In this document: positions 1 through 11,289 of the stretch, one piece after another
Numbering within the stretch: the first letter of the stretch is position 1
Layout of the letters: every line of letters starts with the position of its first letter
DNA from: Ophiura sarsii
Lineage: Eukaryota > Echinodermata > Ophiuroidea > Amphilepidida > Ophiuridae
Assembly (NCBI GenBank): GCA_035610835.1
Contig: CM069449.1
Coordinates: 44,102,768 to 44,166,767 of the forward strand
DNA length: 64,000 nt
Direction: 5' to 3'
Position numbers and translations under genes: made by a program
The notes under the pieces: model-generated
Databases searched by the model: none
Seen by the model: the letters and a program-made list of their open reading frames with translations, nothing else
Told to the model about the DNA's origin: nothing

Positions 1-80
1 TCAACGGATCAGATATTAATGTTATAAGTGCCAAATATTTCTAGGATAGTACATGATTTATGTATATTTATAACACTGAC

Positions 81-1304
81 CTGTAAGCAGATTGTACCCA
101 GCAGGGTAAGCGTAAGATTCGTCTCTGTTTACAGCTGTTACCATCGCATAGAAAGCAGCTTCAGGATTCGGATGCCCGACAGAATGTGCAGAAGATGTCA
201 CTGATCCACGGGACACACAGAACTCATCATCGCTACTTCTGAGAATGTCCCAGCTGGCCATACTTTGATTATCGTCAAATGTAAGTCCATCAAGAAACCT
301 GCACTTTATTGATACACTTATGTAGCAACCCCACATTCCACCATGTCCAAACACCGAAAATGTAATGTTTTGACCAAACATTTCATAAGGAGGAACAATC
401 ACCATAGAAGGATCGCCTTCGTTATCTGCAAGATAGCCTTTCATATACTGGACCACCAGTACGGGTTGATTGGACGTTACTCTTATGACTGTATTACCAC
501 CGACATCGCCTTCATACACTTCTCCAGCTTCTAGATTGATGTCTATATTGCCGGATATTTCAACACGGGATGTTTGTGGGCTTGTACCAATAACGCGATA
601 GATGTAACCTGCGGTTCGACCGGGGAATGGTGCAAGTATGAATTCACGTCCTAAATCTTTAACGGATGGCATTTGCTCAATCAAATAATCACATGCTCTG
701 ACACTGTTGGGTACAAAGGCACATCCGCATGCCGCCATCACTGCGATAGGATTGCTCCCATTCATGGAAGACCCTGTGAGATCATCGTATCCCGAAGCCT
801 GGTATTGGTAGGTTTGATATGGCTGAAGGGACACTTGAAATTGGTGTCCTTGTTTGGTGCTTATATCAATGACAGTCGGTTTGTCAAGAGCCGACACGGA
901 GAATTCAGATCGAACATAAGAAGCTGCCGGCTCGTAAGATGCGATGTAATAGTGTGTTCCCAATGCTCTAGTTGGAATCGCAACGAATCCATCGCTGGTG
1001 AATTCTCCATACCCCATTCCATACACTGATACCCCATCAGAAGATCGCACGGTGACCGTTTTGTGTTGTACACCAGTAGTATCTACAAGGTACACTGATG
1101 CAGGTAAGCTTATAACGGCTTGTTCATCTTTCGTAACAACTGCATCACGGATGAACCCTATTCCCTCCACAGTAACTTTGACAGTGACTGAATGTAGATA
1201 TGAAGTAGATACCATAACATATGGGAGACCTGGTGAAAGGGGATAATGCGTTGGAAAAGCAAACAGAAATTCAGTACCAACTGTGCTGTCGTAACTAAAT
1301 TCAG
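81..1304 (-). CDS. IgGFc-binding protein-like N-terminal domain, single internal exon
   Basis: An uninterrupted frame of 408 codons matches the IgGFc-binding N-terminal domain known from FCGBP-like mucus and cell-surface proteins. Typical features are the stretch DYLIEQMPSVKDLGREF, followed by a segment of the form APFPGRTAGYIYRV, and alternating beta-strand sequence throughout. These proteins are secreted or displayed, and in invertebrates the domain often sits beside VWF, EGF or Ig modules. The exon limits are chosen from splice signals. On the minus strand a pyrimidine-rich TTTTCTCTTTTTCAG acceptor ends at 1305, and a CAG|GTCAGT donor follows 81. The frame does run on to a Met upstream and a stop at 58-60, but both lie in intron. 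Both ends are phase 1, so the exon is a symmetric module. The domain looks intact, with no frameshift. The rest of the gene lies beyond the left edge and possibly upstream at 14.3 kb. The domain identity is fairly sure; the full protein architecture is unknown. Confidence 0.85.
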
Positions 1305-2437
1305 CTGAAAAAGAGAAAACAAGATTCATTACGTTTAAATCATTTTCGATAGTTGATAGTTATGAGAACACAAGTAAACTGATATGTGTTTGAAATAGAT
1401 TACCTTTCGTATAAATAATATACATGGTGTTTCCAAAATGATTTATGCCGTGTTTGAAAAAATTATAAAATATAAAAACAACATTGCAGTCCAACTCCAA
1501 GTCTTATACCTGCACTATAATGGGGAACGTGTTTCCTACTTATTCTGTTAATTTCATCAAAATATCTTTATCCGTCTCGATATGACATCATACATGATTG
1601 AAAATCGGTAAAAACCTGTTTTTCACTTTCAGCGTATTTCAATTGATTAAACTCACACCGAACTTCAAAACTGCCGCTTTGCTTAACACTTAAGAAAGTA
1701 TGATATCAATCGCTCAAGCAAAATAATTCCCTCACACCATTCATGCACTGTAAACCAATACCGCGTATTTTACTGTAATATTCTACAGCGTACCACTGTT
1801 TCCGTGATCTACAGTAGATTGCTGTTATTTTTCGGTTGTAAACTTAGCGATCGTAACAGAAATGACAGTAGCGTGATCATAACGCATGCGTGTATCGTGC
1901 AAGCCTCGCTTTCGTGTCTGTTGAGAATTCCGCCAGCGCTGTCCAGAAATTCAACGCAATCAAATTGAAATCACCTTAAATTAACCACCATTCGATCGTT
2001 TATAGAAAAAGAATTAGAGTTAATGTATTACAAATGGCGTGAACTTTACTTAGGTGTTATAATATTGTTTGTGGGTGTGGGTGTTCTGTGATTTATGATA
2101 TGATTTACCACCGCAACTTTCGCGGGTGTAAATGATAGTCTGTCATGTATAAGCTTAGCGAGTCCATCGTGGCTGGTGAGTCAGTGCTGTGCAAAAACAA
2201 TACATCAATCATTATACATGTTTATCAGTAAACTTCCATGTCAAAACTGAAGAGTAAGAGATTTTATGCGAGATGCAAAAACCTGCATGTGATCATGTCA
2301 TAGATGTATTAAGAGTCAGTTTGTGTAATTTTTTAGTATTGATTCTATCCTTCAAATAATAGATTTTTCTCATAGCTTGTGTATTGGTAGGCCCTTGGGC
2401 ACTAACAATCAGGGGACTTTCAAAAAATCAAAAAAAT
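1305..2437. other. Non-coding stretch (intron or 5' flank of the IgGFc-type gene)
   Basis: AT-rich sequence follows the acceptor of the IgGFc-type exon. I see no conserved reading frame, RNA gene or clear transposon end here. If the signal-peptide exon at 14.3 kb belongs to the same gene, this is intron. Confidence 0.5.
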
Positions 2438-2612
2438 CGACCTGTTGCCATGGTAACCCACCAAAAAACCCAATTTGGGCCATTTTGGACCATATTTGCC
2501 CTGAAATTTACTCAAAATTGTCTTATGTCAAGAACTCACCGTACCCAAACGGAATAATACTGGAACCTTCTAATACACTCATCTCAAAGGACAACTCTTC
2601 CCTACTGACTGC
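2438..2612 (+). repeat. Direct repeat, copy A (about 175 bp)
   Basis: This segment starts at CGACCTGTTGCCATGGTAAC and ends at CTACTGACTGCA. It recurs in the same orientation at 2994-3148 with substitutions and small gaps. A 92-residue open frame crosses it, but the second copy does not keep that frame, so I read it as repeated non-coding DNA. It ends near an ATTTAAAG|GTAAGT sequence that resembles a splice donor. Confidence 0.7.
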
Positions 2613-2993
2613 ATCATTTAAAGGTAAGTATCTTACTCCTAAAGGTAAATGCTAAGTATTTAAAGGTTGCCTATTTTCAGTTTTGAAATAATGGCGATTT
2701 TTGACCAAATGTATTGCCTTAAAAATAATTCTGCCAGGGGTGCAAGAAATTTGTGTTTGCTGGTGTGAGTAGTTAAATGTATTGCCCTTTCAAATCCGTA
2801 AAAAGTAGCTGGGGCAAATGATATTCCTAAGTACAGTGTTGCCAGGAACAACAGCCTTTTTGAAATCTGAGCATTTTGACTAAATAAGCCTTTTTAACCC
2901 TATTTGTTATAAAAGCATGTGTTTTTTCAATGATATTCAATTAAAACATATTCTAATAACTCTTTCAATCTGTAATAACAATTCGACCTGTTG

Positions 2994-3148
2994 CCATGGT
3001 AACAACCAAAAACTAATTTTGGACCATATTTGCCATGAAATGTACTCAAAATTATCTTATGTCAAGAACTGACCATACCAAAACAGAATAATACTGGAAC
3101 CTTAGAATACAATCACCACAAAGGACAACTCTTCCCCTACTGACTGCA
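2994..3148 (+). repeat. Direct repeat, copy B (about 155 bp)
   Basis: Second, slightly shorter copy of the 2438-2612 repeat, beginning CGACCTGTTGCCATGGTAAC and sharing the phrase ATCTTATGTCAAGAACT with a small change. The two copies are about 556 bp apart. Confidence 0.7.
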
Positions 3149-4034
3149 AAAAACAACAATTTCAGGGAAATTCTTTAGGACATTTCAATGTGAGTAGTTT
3201 AACTATGGTTGAAATAAGAAATATTGAAGTAAACTATTATACTTTAGCAGGTTTCACTTCAGACTTAATTATTGAACCCTCTTTATCCAACTTTTCAATA
3301 CGATAATCAGCATTTTTGCTCCGAAAATCAAAACACTTTTAATTCAGTATTAGTAATTGAAGGGCTTACCATTTTCAAATATTAAACTTTGAACAGTTGT
3401 TAATGCTTCTAAATAATATAATTTGTGGAATACAAAAAGATTTGTAAAAGTTTAGCCAACAAATAAAATGAATGCATCAGATCAACAAGAGCCCGCCACA
3501 CATGATCCAGCTGCGTATATTGTTTCATTTTAATTATAATTAATTAACCAAATTAATTCACTATAGCTTGTATTTATATAGCCAGATAACTTGCTAACAA
3601 ATTGATACATAAACCAGCTCGTTTGCATGCTCTGTTATGAAGATATATCAAAAAATAAAAATGAAGGCAATACAATTCAAAATAATTTCCTATACTTTAA
3701 CACGCAGGGTCTTAACCAGACGTTCAGTAGCTGCTCGTCCAAAATAATTAAAATAGCGGTGTCCAAAATTTGATTTTACATTTTTTTAAAGTGTACATGT
3801 AAAACATAAATAGCCTGTTTGCAACCATTAGGCCAATGAAAGTTGATTCATATAGTTTCCTGTCATATTTATTTCTGGTTACATATAGGGGAGAGGACTA
3901 TTTCAATAAGCCCATTTAAAGTCAAATGCATGCACTCCGCCCAACCCCCAATTGTTTATTTGACTTCTTTTTCTCTTATTTGTATTCAGTTTGTGTTATT
4001 GTGATGCCTAGTAATAAAGACTATCCACTTTTTC
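3149..4034. other. AT-rich non-coding stretch
   Basis: I see no supported gene, RNA or mobile-element end in this stretch. It is AT-rich with many stop codons in all frames. Confidence 0.5.
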
Positions 4035-4194
4035 ATGCTTAAAAATGGCAAGAAAGAGCTGCAGGATACCCTTTCCAAAATTGAGAGAGCCAAAGGTAGC
4101 CTTGGCAATGAGACTCCAGACATTGCTGGACTGATGCTTCTCATCAAGGATTTGTTCAAGGAGTCACATGATGGACCTCTTCATCATGATGGAG
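4035..4194 (+). CDS. Possible exon of an unrecognised gene
   Basis: An open frame of 53 codons ends at a strong donor, GATGGAG|GTAAGA. The encoded segment reads as helix-forming and charged (for example LSKIERAKGSL and MLLIKDLFKESHDG). The left limit is uncertain: either the ATG at 4035 or an acceptor at AGAGCTGCAG|GATACC (4065); both keep the same frame. The exon ends in phase 1 and joins in frame to the candidate exon at 4757-4818 if that exon uses its CTACAG acceptor. I do not recognise the family. The segment could equally be a piece of an old transposon gene. The support is splice-site quality and frame agreement only. Confidence 0.35.
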
Positions 4195-4501
4195 GTAAGA
4201 TTCCAACGATCAGCTTGTAAAATGTTGCTTTTAGCAGAACGATTATTTTTGGAGGCAAAGTGTGAAACGCCCTCCGCTAAACGTTTTTACACTGAATCAA
4301 TTATAGTTTATATTCCCTGCATAATGATCCTGACAAGGCCTAGGATAATTGTGAGCTCAAATATTTGAGTCCAGATGATTATGAACTGATTCTGGGTCTT
4401 TCCTCCAGGGAATACATGTAATTATTGACTCAATCGTAAGACTCTTCACAATCAATGTCATAGTCTCTTCACCGTTAACGCGATTCTCCTGATCAGGAGG
4501 A

Positions 4502-4587
4502 AGATCAGATTTGTTCCCTTAATGCGCTCAAAAGATGAAAAAATGATTGGTAGATCAGATTTGTTCCCTAAATGCGCTCAAAAGATG
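4502..4587 (+). repeat. Two 50-bp tandem copies
   Basis: The phrase AGATCAGATTTGTTCCCT followed by AATGCGCTCAAAAGATG occurs at 4502 and again at 4552, almost unchanged. The second copy ends AAAAGAT|GTAAGT, which resembles a donor, so a duplicated small exon is possible but not shown. Confidence 0.6.
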
Positions 4588-4756
4588 TAAGTACAATGAA
4601 TATGAAAGTAAAATGTCTGGATGATATTGAAAAAACACCTATCATTTGATTTCAAAATCGGTACTACTTCCGGGCGATGAGGTTGAAATCGACACTTTCC
4701 TTTAAAATCTATTGCACACTTAAACTGTAAAATCTTCAAATTCTTTCAGGCTACAG

Positions 4757-4818
4757 CCACCAAGAGTGATGCAGAGAACTTGAAAAGTTGCCAACCAGTC
4801 CAGTATGGATTGTTTGTG
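4757..4818 (+). CDS. Possible second exon of the 4.0-kb gene model
   Basis: A 62-nt segment is framed by a pyrimidine-rich acceptor region (TTCTTTCAGGCTACAG) and a perfect donor, TTTGTG|GTAAGT. Two acceptors are available, CAG at 4749 and CAG at 4756. Only the second keeps the frame of the 4035-4194 exon open; the first gives a TGA. The encoded part begins TKSDAENLKSCQPVQYG. It ends in phase 0. No further exon was identified to the right. Function unknown. Confidence 0.35.
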
Positions 4819-6284
4819 GTAAGTAAATTATTTTGGCAGGATATAACTGATTTTAAAGGCGGGTACTATCAGCCTTTGTGATCCACGTAAACGCATGTTG
4901 GCCTACACGTAAACATATCTGAAATGTGCATGATTAGCTTAAAAGTGAAGACTTTCTAACCGGGTATTTGAATAAATGAAAAGTTCTAAACATACTCCAT
5001 TGAATACAACATACTTGAATCACTATTTAGTTCTCCATCAATCAATTAGTTCAACTAGTTTTTGGGTGGACCAATAAATTATTACACTAGTACTGCGCAA
5101 GCTAGAACACACGATATCAGGTGTGACCTTTACCTTCAATATTTTGAACATTAGCCAATACCGAAATATATATTATCTGTAGAGGGATAGAATAGAATAG
5201 CATATTCACGTTAAGTGACTAAACGCAATTTTTCCAGGACTAGCACTATAGTTTAGGCAATTCCAAACTGGTGAACTTGCTTACAGCAGAGAATCTATTC
5301 AGAAGAGCGTGACGGCGTGACGCGAAAAACGCTCAATGACGCAACAAGGTGCTTTGTGAATCGTATGCGTGACGTTTGCGTATGCAAAAACAGTGCACAC
5401 ACGCTTAGATTTTCTTTTGCACGAAGAGAGATAACCGCATATTTCTCACCAATTTGGAAATGATCAAACTATAGTACAAAAACTATAAATGAAACACTTA
5501 CATTCGTGATTTTGTTCGACCTCATTCTTGTATTTCACCGTGTTCCGATACCGCTGTGGGTTGGTCTTCTGATTGGTTGACGTCGGATTTTAAAACAGAG
5601 AATAAAATTTAAAATGTTTACAACTTCCGCCGCATGAAAGGGATGGGGGGGGGGGGGGATAACCGCTCACGAAGTAGTAAAACCATGTCTATCCAAGAAA
5701 ACGAACTAATGATATTGTTGAAATATATTACACTCGCTAGCTGAGTATATTTATCTAAATTAGATACATGTACCTTCATGATTTGAAGCAAAATGGGCAT
5801 AGATAATGAGTTCAAAATTGTAGATCCCTGAATTATTTTTTTTCATTTGAAATAGACTTTGTTCACAGAAATTGAGTTTTGTGATATCTTTGAATCTCGG
5901 ACCCAATTTCAATACCCCATTTAGGAGGGAAACAATGTTATAGTTACCCCATTTGTTGGAAGTGGCTCTTTTTACTTCAGGCTTTTCTTCCATCTTTTCC
6001 AACTTTCATTTCATTCAGCCATCATGCTTAGGCTTTTTAAGCCTGGCCCGAGCATTTTCATTTTGCTTGAGCCTGGTCCCTTCAGGACCCAAGCGTGTGT
6101 CCGTACGGACCGACGGTTTAAACAAACAAACAAACAAACAACCCCTCCCCCCCCCCCCAAAAAAAAAAAAAAATGTGCAGTACCAATCCCATACCCCATA
6201 TAGTGTATACATGGTATAGAAGATAGTGTGCGGTTAGTCGTCAACATGATCAAAGCGTATATTATAGGCTATTGAACAATAACA
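4819..6284. other. Non-coding stretch with homopolymer tracts
   Basis: No gene is supported here. A G14 run lies at 5645-5658. An AAAC repeat lies at about 6119-6140, directly followed by C12 (6147-6158) and A15 (6159-6173). The segment 6058-6118 (GAGCCTGGTCCCTTCAGGAC) resembles 22045-22100 and may be a small dispersed repeat. Confidence 0.5.
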
Positions 6285-6535
6285 AGAGGTCCCTGATACT
6301 CAGGTGCCCTTAATCCTAATATCGGTGCCACGGCGCCCTTAATAATCCAGGGATCTTAATAAGGCCTACCCAGAAACGCTGAATATTATTAGGTATCCCA
6401 TAATAAAACATGAAATAACCACTCTGCTAGGCCCTACCCCATACATCCTTAAAATCACAGGTACCCTTAATATTCCATACTCCAGGTACCCAGTGTACCC
6501 TTATAATCCAGACAGGCCTACCCACCCCATGTGTT
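6285..6535 (+). repeat. Degenerate array of CCCTTAATAATCCAGG-like words
   Basis: Words of the form GGTRCCCTTAATAATCCAGG and TAGGCCTACCC recur at irregular 20-40 bp spacing. The same words build arrays at 18478-19080 and 19862-20090, so this is a dispersed, decayed minisatellite family. Confidence 0.65.
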
Positions 6536-6585
6536 CATACACACGTGTAGGCCTAGATTTCACAACCCCCTTCGCGGATGCCCCC

Positions 6586-6586
<1 letters not shown>

Positions 6587-6615
<29 letters not shown>
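6587..6615 (+). repeat. Poly-C run (29 nt)
   Basis: Uninterrupted run of C, the longest homopolymer in the window. It separates the degenerate array from the conserved segment at 6650-7440. Confidence 0.9.
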
Positions 6616-6621
<6 letters not shown>

Positions 6622-6649
6622 TTGCCAAGTCTCTCAAAGAACACGCCGC

Positions 6650-7440
6650 CGCTGTATTAAATAAATTTTGGTCCGCGACGCTACTGGGTTTTTTTAGTGG
6701 TTTTATTAAGTTTTATGGTGGGTCTTTCATAGTTGGCGGGAGGCAGGTTCTCACCATGATCACTTTGTACCCACCCAGTTCAGTGTTAGCCATCCGGGTT
6801 TTTTTCGGCCTATTGACATTAAATTATTTCTCCAGTAGGACTATTTCTGCGTGCATATTTTGCTCTAACAGTTCCTTGTTTATTTATAGGCCTATCCCCC
6901 ATGTATAATATGATATCACGGTTTTCTGGCCTATCTATGTTTTTATATAGCACGCCCTGCCCGTGGCCCGCATTGTGGATGGATCCGCGATGGGACTGAG
7001 GCACTGTCGTATAAACGCATTTTCCCTGTCACTATTAACACATGTTATCCTGGATGCAGCCCTATGGTTTGCGCCTTATACGGTTTGCGCCGGCCTTGCT
7101 CCCAGTTCCTTCAAAGGGGTCCCTGGCCATATGATTGACTTTTTGTTGTTGTCTCATCATGCCGTTTTCTTGTACTATAGGGTTTGCACTATGGAGCAAC
7201 GGATGCTTACCGCCTTTACTCTACCACATAACAAACTACGCTTTGCGCCACTAACGCGTGTGCACCTACGCGTGTTCCGGTATCGCCCGATTACGCGTGC
7301 GCCGGCAATCGCCCGATTACGCGTGCGCTCATGCGTGCGCTGGCGATCGCCCGATTACGCGTGCGGTGCGCCGGCCATCGCCATGGCGTGCCCAGCGTAT
7401 ACGCGGCGCGTAGCAATAACGTAGCAACGGGCTGTAATAA
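6650..7440 (+). repeat. Dispersed repeat segment, also present at 19.6-20.5 kb
   Basis: Parts match 19655-19830 (GTTTTATGGTNGG, GCCATCCGGGTTTT, CCTATTNACATTAAAT) and 20380-20500 (TTTGCGCCACNAACGCGT, GTATACGCGG) in the same order and orientation. A 153-residue frame covers the GC-rich part but is only a by-product of the minisatellite there. I read this as an old, unclassified repeat. Confidence 0.6.
7275..7385 (+). repeat. CpG-rich minisatellite, about three copies of ATCGCCCGATTACGCGTGCG
   Basis: The 20-bp unit ATCGCCCGATTACGCGTGCG occurs three times with linkers such as CCGGCA and CTCATGCGTGCGCTGGCG. It is GC- and CpG-rich, unlike its AT-rich surroundings. Confidence 0.8.
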
Positions 7441-9029
7441 AAGCCCAAATTTCACGAAATCTAACCCAAATTTTAAAAATCAAACATAAACTGGTTCGTC
7501 GTGGGACCGATACGCACTCTCACAGAAAGTTTGAAGTCAATCGAAAGTGCAGAAAGGGGAGAACATGTCAGGACAAAAATCGTCAACTCCGTATTATATT
7601 ATAGATACTTTTTATGATACTATGCGAAAGTTTATAAAATGCGCAATCTCCTATACTTTTCAAGGGGTGATATTTCAGGGAATGTTAAATATATTATTAC
7701 ACAATTATACCTGAATCATTTTTGTTGTTGAAACTAAGTTGTAAAAGGTAAATTTATTTTCGCAACAATTTAATATCATTTAAAACATCCCTGATTCGGC
7801 ATTTCTTATGTATTCTATTATTTCCTCACCCTGCTATATGTAAAAAGGATTAATTAATACACACTTAGAAATTAATGTCAAATTTTGCTGGGTACAAAAG
7901 AAATGTGTAGTTTTTAACCCAAAATTCTGCTAAACATCGATTTCGTAAAATAACTTTTTACACATGCAATAGTTTACTATTGAATTCCGAGTTTTACACT
8001 CTGAAAGTGTAGAAAAGTGCCCGTAATTGGGTAAAACATGATTTGACACCATGAAAGTGTAAGATTCATCGTAGTCTCGTGTCCAGACTCCATTTTACAT
8101 GACAGCAGAAAGCGGATGTGAAGGAGGCTATTGCGGGATGTACACTCTCAGTAGTAAAAAACTGCATAATGTTGAAAAGCGACCATGCGATCCAATCTCA
8201 AAAGTGTCAATTACTTTGATGAAAACAGGCTGTATCGACTATGTCCACTGTTGCTAGGACCATATACTAGGGTCAATTACTCGGTATTGTGTTGGTACGG
8301 GGAAGTGTTTAATGTGCATACATCGGTGTGCACTCAAGCTGATCTCGTAGCAACCAGTATGATGTCCTGAGCTCAGCGCACCATATTCTAGTCCGGTTAA
8401 GCGAGCAAAACACTGCTTGTTGTGTTCGTATTAAATGCGGCACCATATCGGTTATGTTACTTCCAGCCATGCGGACGACGGCATATCGGTCTGAAACTTC
8501 TAGTGCAGGAACAGAACTTGAGGGGCTTTTTTAGGTAAAATGTGATATGATTAATACATTTATAGTCCTGTAGAATAAAACAATAGTCTTACGGGAGTGA
8601 AGTAGTGACAGATCTGGTCTAAGATCTTGGCCCTATTTCCTATACCTATTGCGTATATAATAACCTTATAAGCTTATTATATACGCAAGTAGTACAGGAC
8701 TATTAGAGCTACTTAACTCCTGAAATAATATAAATTGTCTTAAAATAACTATAAAATGTATAATGATAATCCAAAATAGATATGAAATCATCCAAATGGT
8801 AAAGTGCTCAACCAGTAAGGGAGCTTAATACAATATGAAATTTGGACTTGATCCTGTTACATGGTTTTACAGATCTGTTTCGTAAGGACCATTAGGTCCT
8901 CACTCGTCAGAAACTCAATACAGAATGATGGTACAATTATAATACACACAGCAGTGCGACCCTGTATACACATGTTTTACGCATAAAAACCTGAAAGTTT
9001 ATATATTATAATTGTATTCAAGTGCATTC
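7441..9029. other. AT-rich non-coding stretch with one strong palindrome
   Basis: No gene is supported. The only marked structure is the hairpin at 8649-8688. Short near-repeats of the form ACACTNTGAAAGTGTA occur around 8000-8070. Confidence 0.5.
8649..8688. repeat. Hairpin: 15-bp perfect inverted repeat
   Basis: TTGCGTATATAATAA (8649-8663) and its exact reverse complement (8674-8688) are separated by 10 bases. An outer pair, TAGTCCTGTA near 8564 and TACAGGACTA near 8692, extends the symmetry. Confidence 0.8.
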
Positions 9030-9611
9030 CATATCAGCCATTCCGTGTAAGGGTTGCAAAAAACTCAAAAATTGAAATGAAAGGGATTCAAAGGAATTCA
9101 TTTCAGTCAGTTATATTTAATTACGAGTAATACTGAAACCATTCAAATTTCAAAGATTTTTCAAACTAGACCCTTTTTAACTGTATATTTACGGCCTCCT
9201 GAACTTGTGGTCAAAAAAGGGCTCAGTGGTATAAATCACAAAGCAAAGAAATATTTGAAGTTAATTCACAAGCTGCTGCTCAGTCTGCATTTATAAGATA
9301 GCTGTTGCATGTAATTTGACAAAACATTGGGTATTTTGTTCAATGCCATTAGCATTTTTCCAATAATTTCTTCACGAAAACACCCTAAAAATATGTCACG
9401 CGAGTCACAAAATAAAACAATCTTTTAAGATTACTAAAATAATAAAGAGCTTCAACTAATGGTTGATATTTGCAATTGAGTTAGTGGTGCTTTATCAAAT
9501 AAATAAAAGATTTTTTTTTATTTGCCCTCCATGCTATGCCCTACAATGAGCTACTATGTCACGCGAGTCACACAGTTGTGTCACGCGAGGCACATTTTCT
9601 ACAGGCCACTA

Positions 9612-10996
9612 CACTGCAAAAAGGTTGCTTAAAATACGTTGCTAAAAGTAGTTTTATTATCCGTTGGTTGACGTGTTGATTAGAATTCATTCAATATATG
9701 TAGAAAGTTAGGCGTTGTATAAAAGTAAAAAATCCCCAGCGTTGAGCAATTCGTCGAAAACAATGTCCTTAAAATGTTGGTGGAAACTGTTTCTGTTGCT
9801 AAAATATGTTGCGTAAAAATATTCCACTTTGGCAACTGTTGCATGAGCATTGAGGACAATCACGCAACAGTTGATGCAAGTTACGCACATGTGAATTTTA
9901 GGCAACTGTTGTCCAAAAAAGCCAATTTCGTGAGCTGTTGCATACTTGAACAACTGTTGAGTGAATATAATTGCCTAACTTTTGAGTAACTAGAATTGTT
10001 CAACTGTTGGTGAAAACATGTTATCCAACGGTGTTGGGCAAATTTTACTTAACAGTTGAGCGGTTGCATACTTGAACAACGTTGTGTAAAATGTTAAGTA
10101 AATATTTAAGCAACCTTTTTGCAGCGCAGGACCACAATTAGATTTATTCTGTCTTGGCATCCAAAACGGAATACACTGACAAATAGTTTAAAATTGCCAT
10201 CCTTATTTGTTTATGAATATCATTTCAACGGTGTTATAGCGACGTCAATAGCGATGAATATTGAATAGTCGATTTTTATACCCAAAATATACACCACATG
10301 GACATATACTGAATAGTTCATGTCATGTGATCTATTTTGCACCAAAAGAATCACATAAATATGTTTATGTATTATACACTATGGACTATTTATACCTTCA
10401 TACCCAGATAGCAAGACTACGTTTGGCAAACGTTCACAGTAAAAACACCATTGATAAGAGATGTCAGATATCATGTATAAGCCTATAGTTTAATAACATG
10501 TTAAAATAAATTACAGATTCACTACCAAACGGGAATAGTGTATGTAGCTCTGCTGCATCGCCTAGAATTCCCATTACAAGTTACCGGTTCACTACCGGAA
10601 GGAAGTGATGTATGTAGCTCTGCTGCATCGCCCATAATTCACATTATTTTGCCTACCGCGTGTTGCTATACAAAAATGCTCAATATATAATAAAAACTTG
10701 ACACAAATAAAATACCCAACATATGGCTATATTTGATAAATTAAGCAACAGTTGCTATACAAAAATGCTCAATATATAATGAAAACAATTCAAAAATTAA
10801 GCAACGGTCACAAAATGCCCAACAAATGGTTAATTAATAATACCCAACTGTTGTGTAATTAAAATTGTGCAACTGCTGAGTAACTGGAATTGTTCAACTG
10901 TTGGTGAAAACATGTTATGTTGGGTAAATTTTACGCAACTGTTCAACAACGTTGTGTAAAATGTTGAGTAAATATTTAAGCAACCTTTTTGCAGTG
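9612..10996. mobile_element. Inner TIR element rich in GCAACTGTTG words, TA target duplication
   Basis: The left end, CACTGCAAAAAGGTTGCTTA, matches the right end, TAAGCAACCTTTTTGCAGTG, as a TIR of 20 bp or more. Both ends are flanked by TA (9610-9611 and 10997-10998). The near-terminal regions are packed with AACTGTTG/CAACAGTT words. A further internal copy of the right end lies at about 10100-10123, which suggests a composite or a nested second insertion. The small reading frames at 9.7-9.99 kb are by-products of these repeats. TA duplication fits the Tc1/mariner group, but the TIR is not diagnostic. Confidence 0.75.
10510..10637 (+). repeat. Direct repeat inside the inner element
   Basis: The phrase GTATGTAGCTCTGCTGCATC preceded by TTCACTACC occurs twice, about 72 bp apart, followed each time by GCCNATAATTC-like sequence. 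Confidence 0.7.
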
Positions 10997-11289
10997 TACA
11001 CACAACACAGAAGCCTGGGCACAGTGTAACTCATGCACAATATGGGATAGGGTGTTAGGTTCCTAGTTCAGAAAAAACAATTTGGTCACACTTGTAGAAT
11101 TCTTTGGAGAGCCATTTGAATCAAGTGATGTCAAAAAACCTGTTTTGTAGCCTGTCACGCGAGTCACGTCAAATAAATTGTGATATCTAAAAAAAGAAAT
11201 GTCACGAGAGTCACGCTGGAATGGCTGATATGTAAAATAAATAAAAAGAGGAGACTTTTAGAAAGATCTTGGCACCAAACATAACTATA

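Larger units (their letters stand above)
9030..11232. mobile_element. Outer TIR element with GTCACGCGAGTCAC subterminal repeats
   Basis: A 15-bp perfect terminal inverted repeat, CATATCAGCCATTCC, lies at 9030-9044 and 11218-11232. Inside, close to both ends, are five copies of GTCACGCGAGTCAC or one-base variants (9395, 9558, 9580, 11154, 11201). No transposase is visible, so it is non-autonomous. A target duplication is not clear. The element is interrupted by the 9612-10996 element; without it the outer element would be about 820 bp. Confidence 0.65.

Noticed and set aside
1305..1329. ATG at 1329 as the start of the IgGFc-type protein
   Set aside because: A pyrimidine-rich acceptor (TTTTCTCTTTTTCAG) lies directly after it, so the first eight codons are intron; the true start is in an upstream exon.
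6963..7424. 153-codon frame
   Set aside because: It overlies the CpG-rich minisatellite and a dispersed repeat; no family resemblance and the related locus at 20.4 kb does not keep the frame.
9708..9989. Overlapping frames on both strands
   Set aside because: They arise from the CAACTGTTG word repeats inside a non-autonomous transposon.
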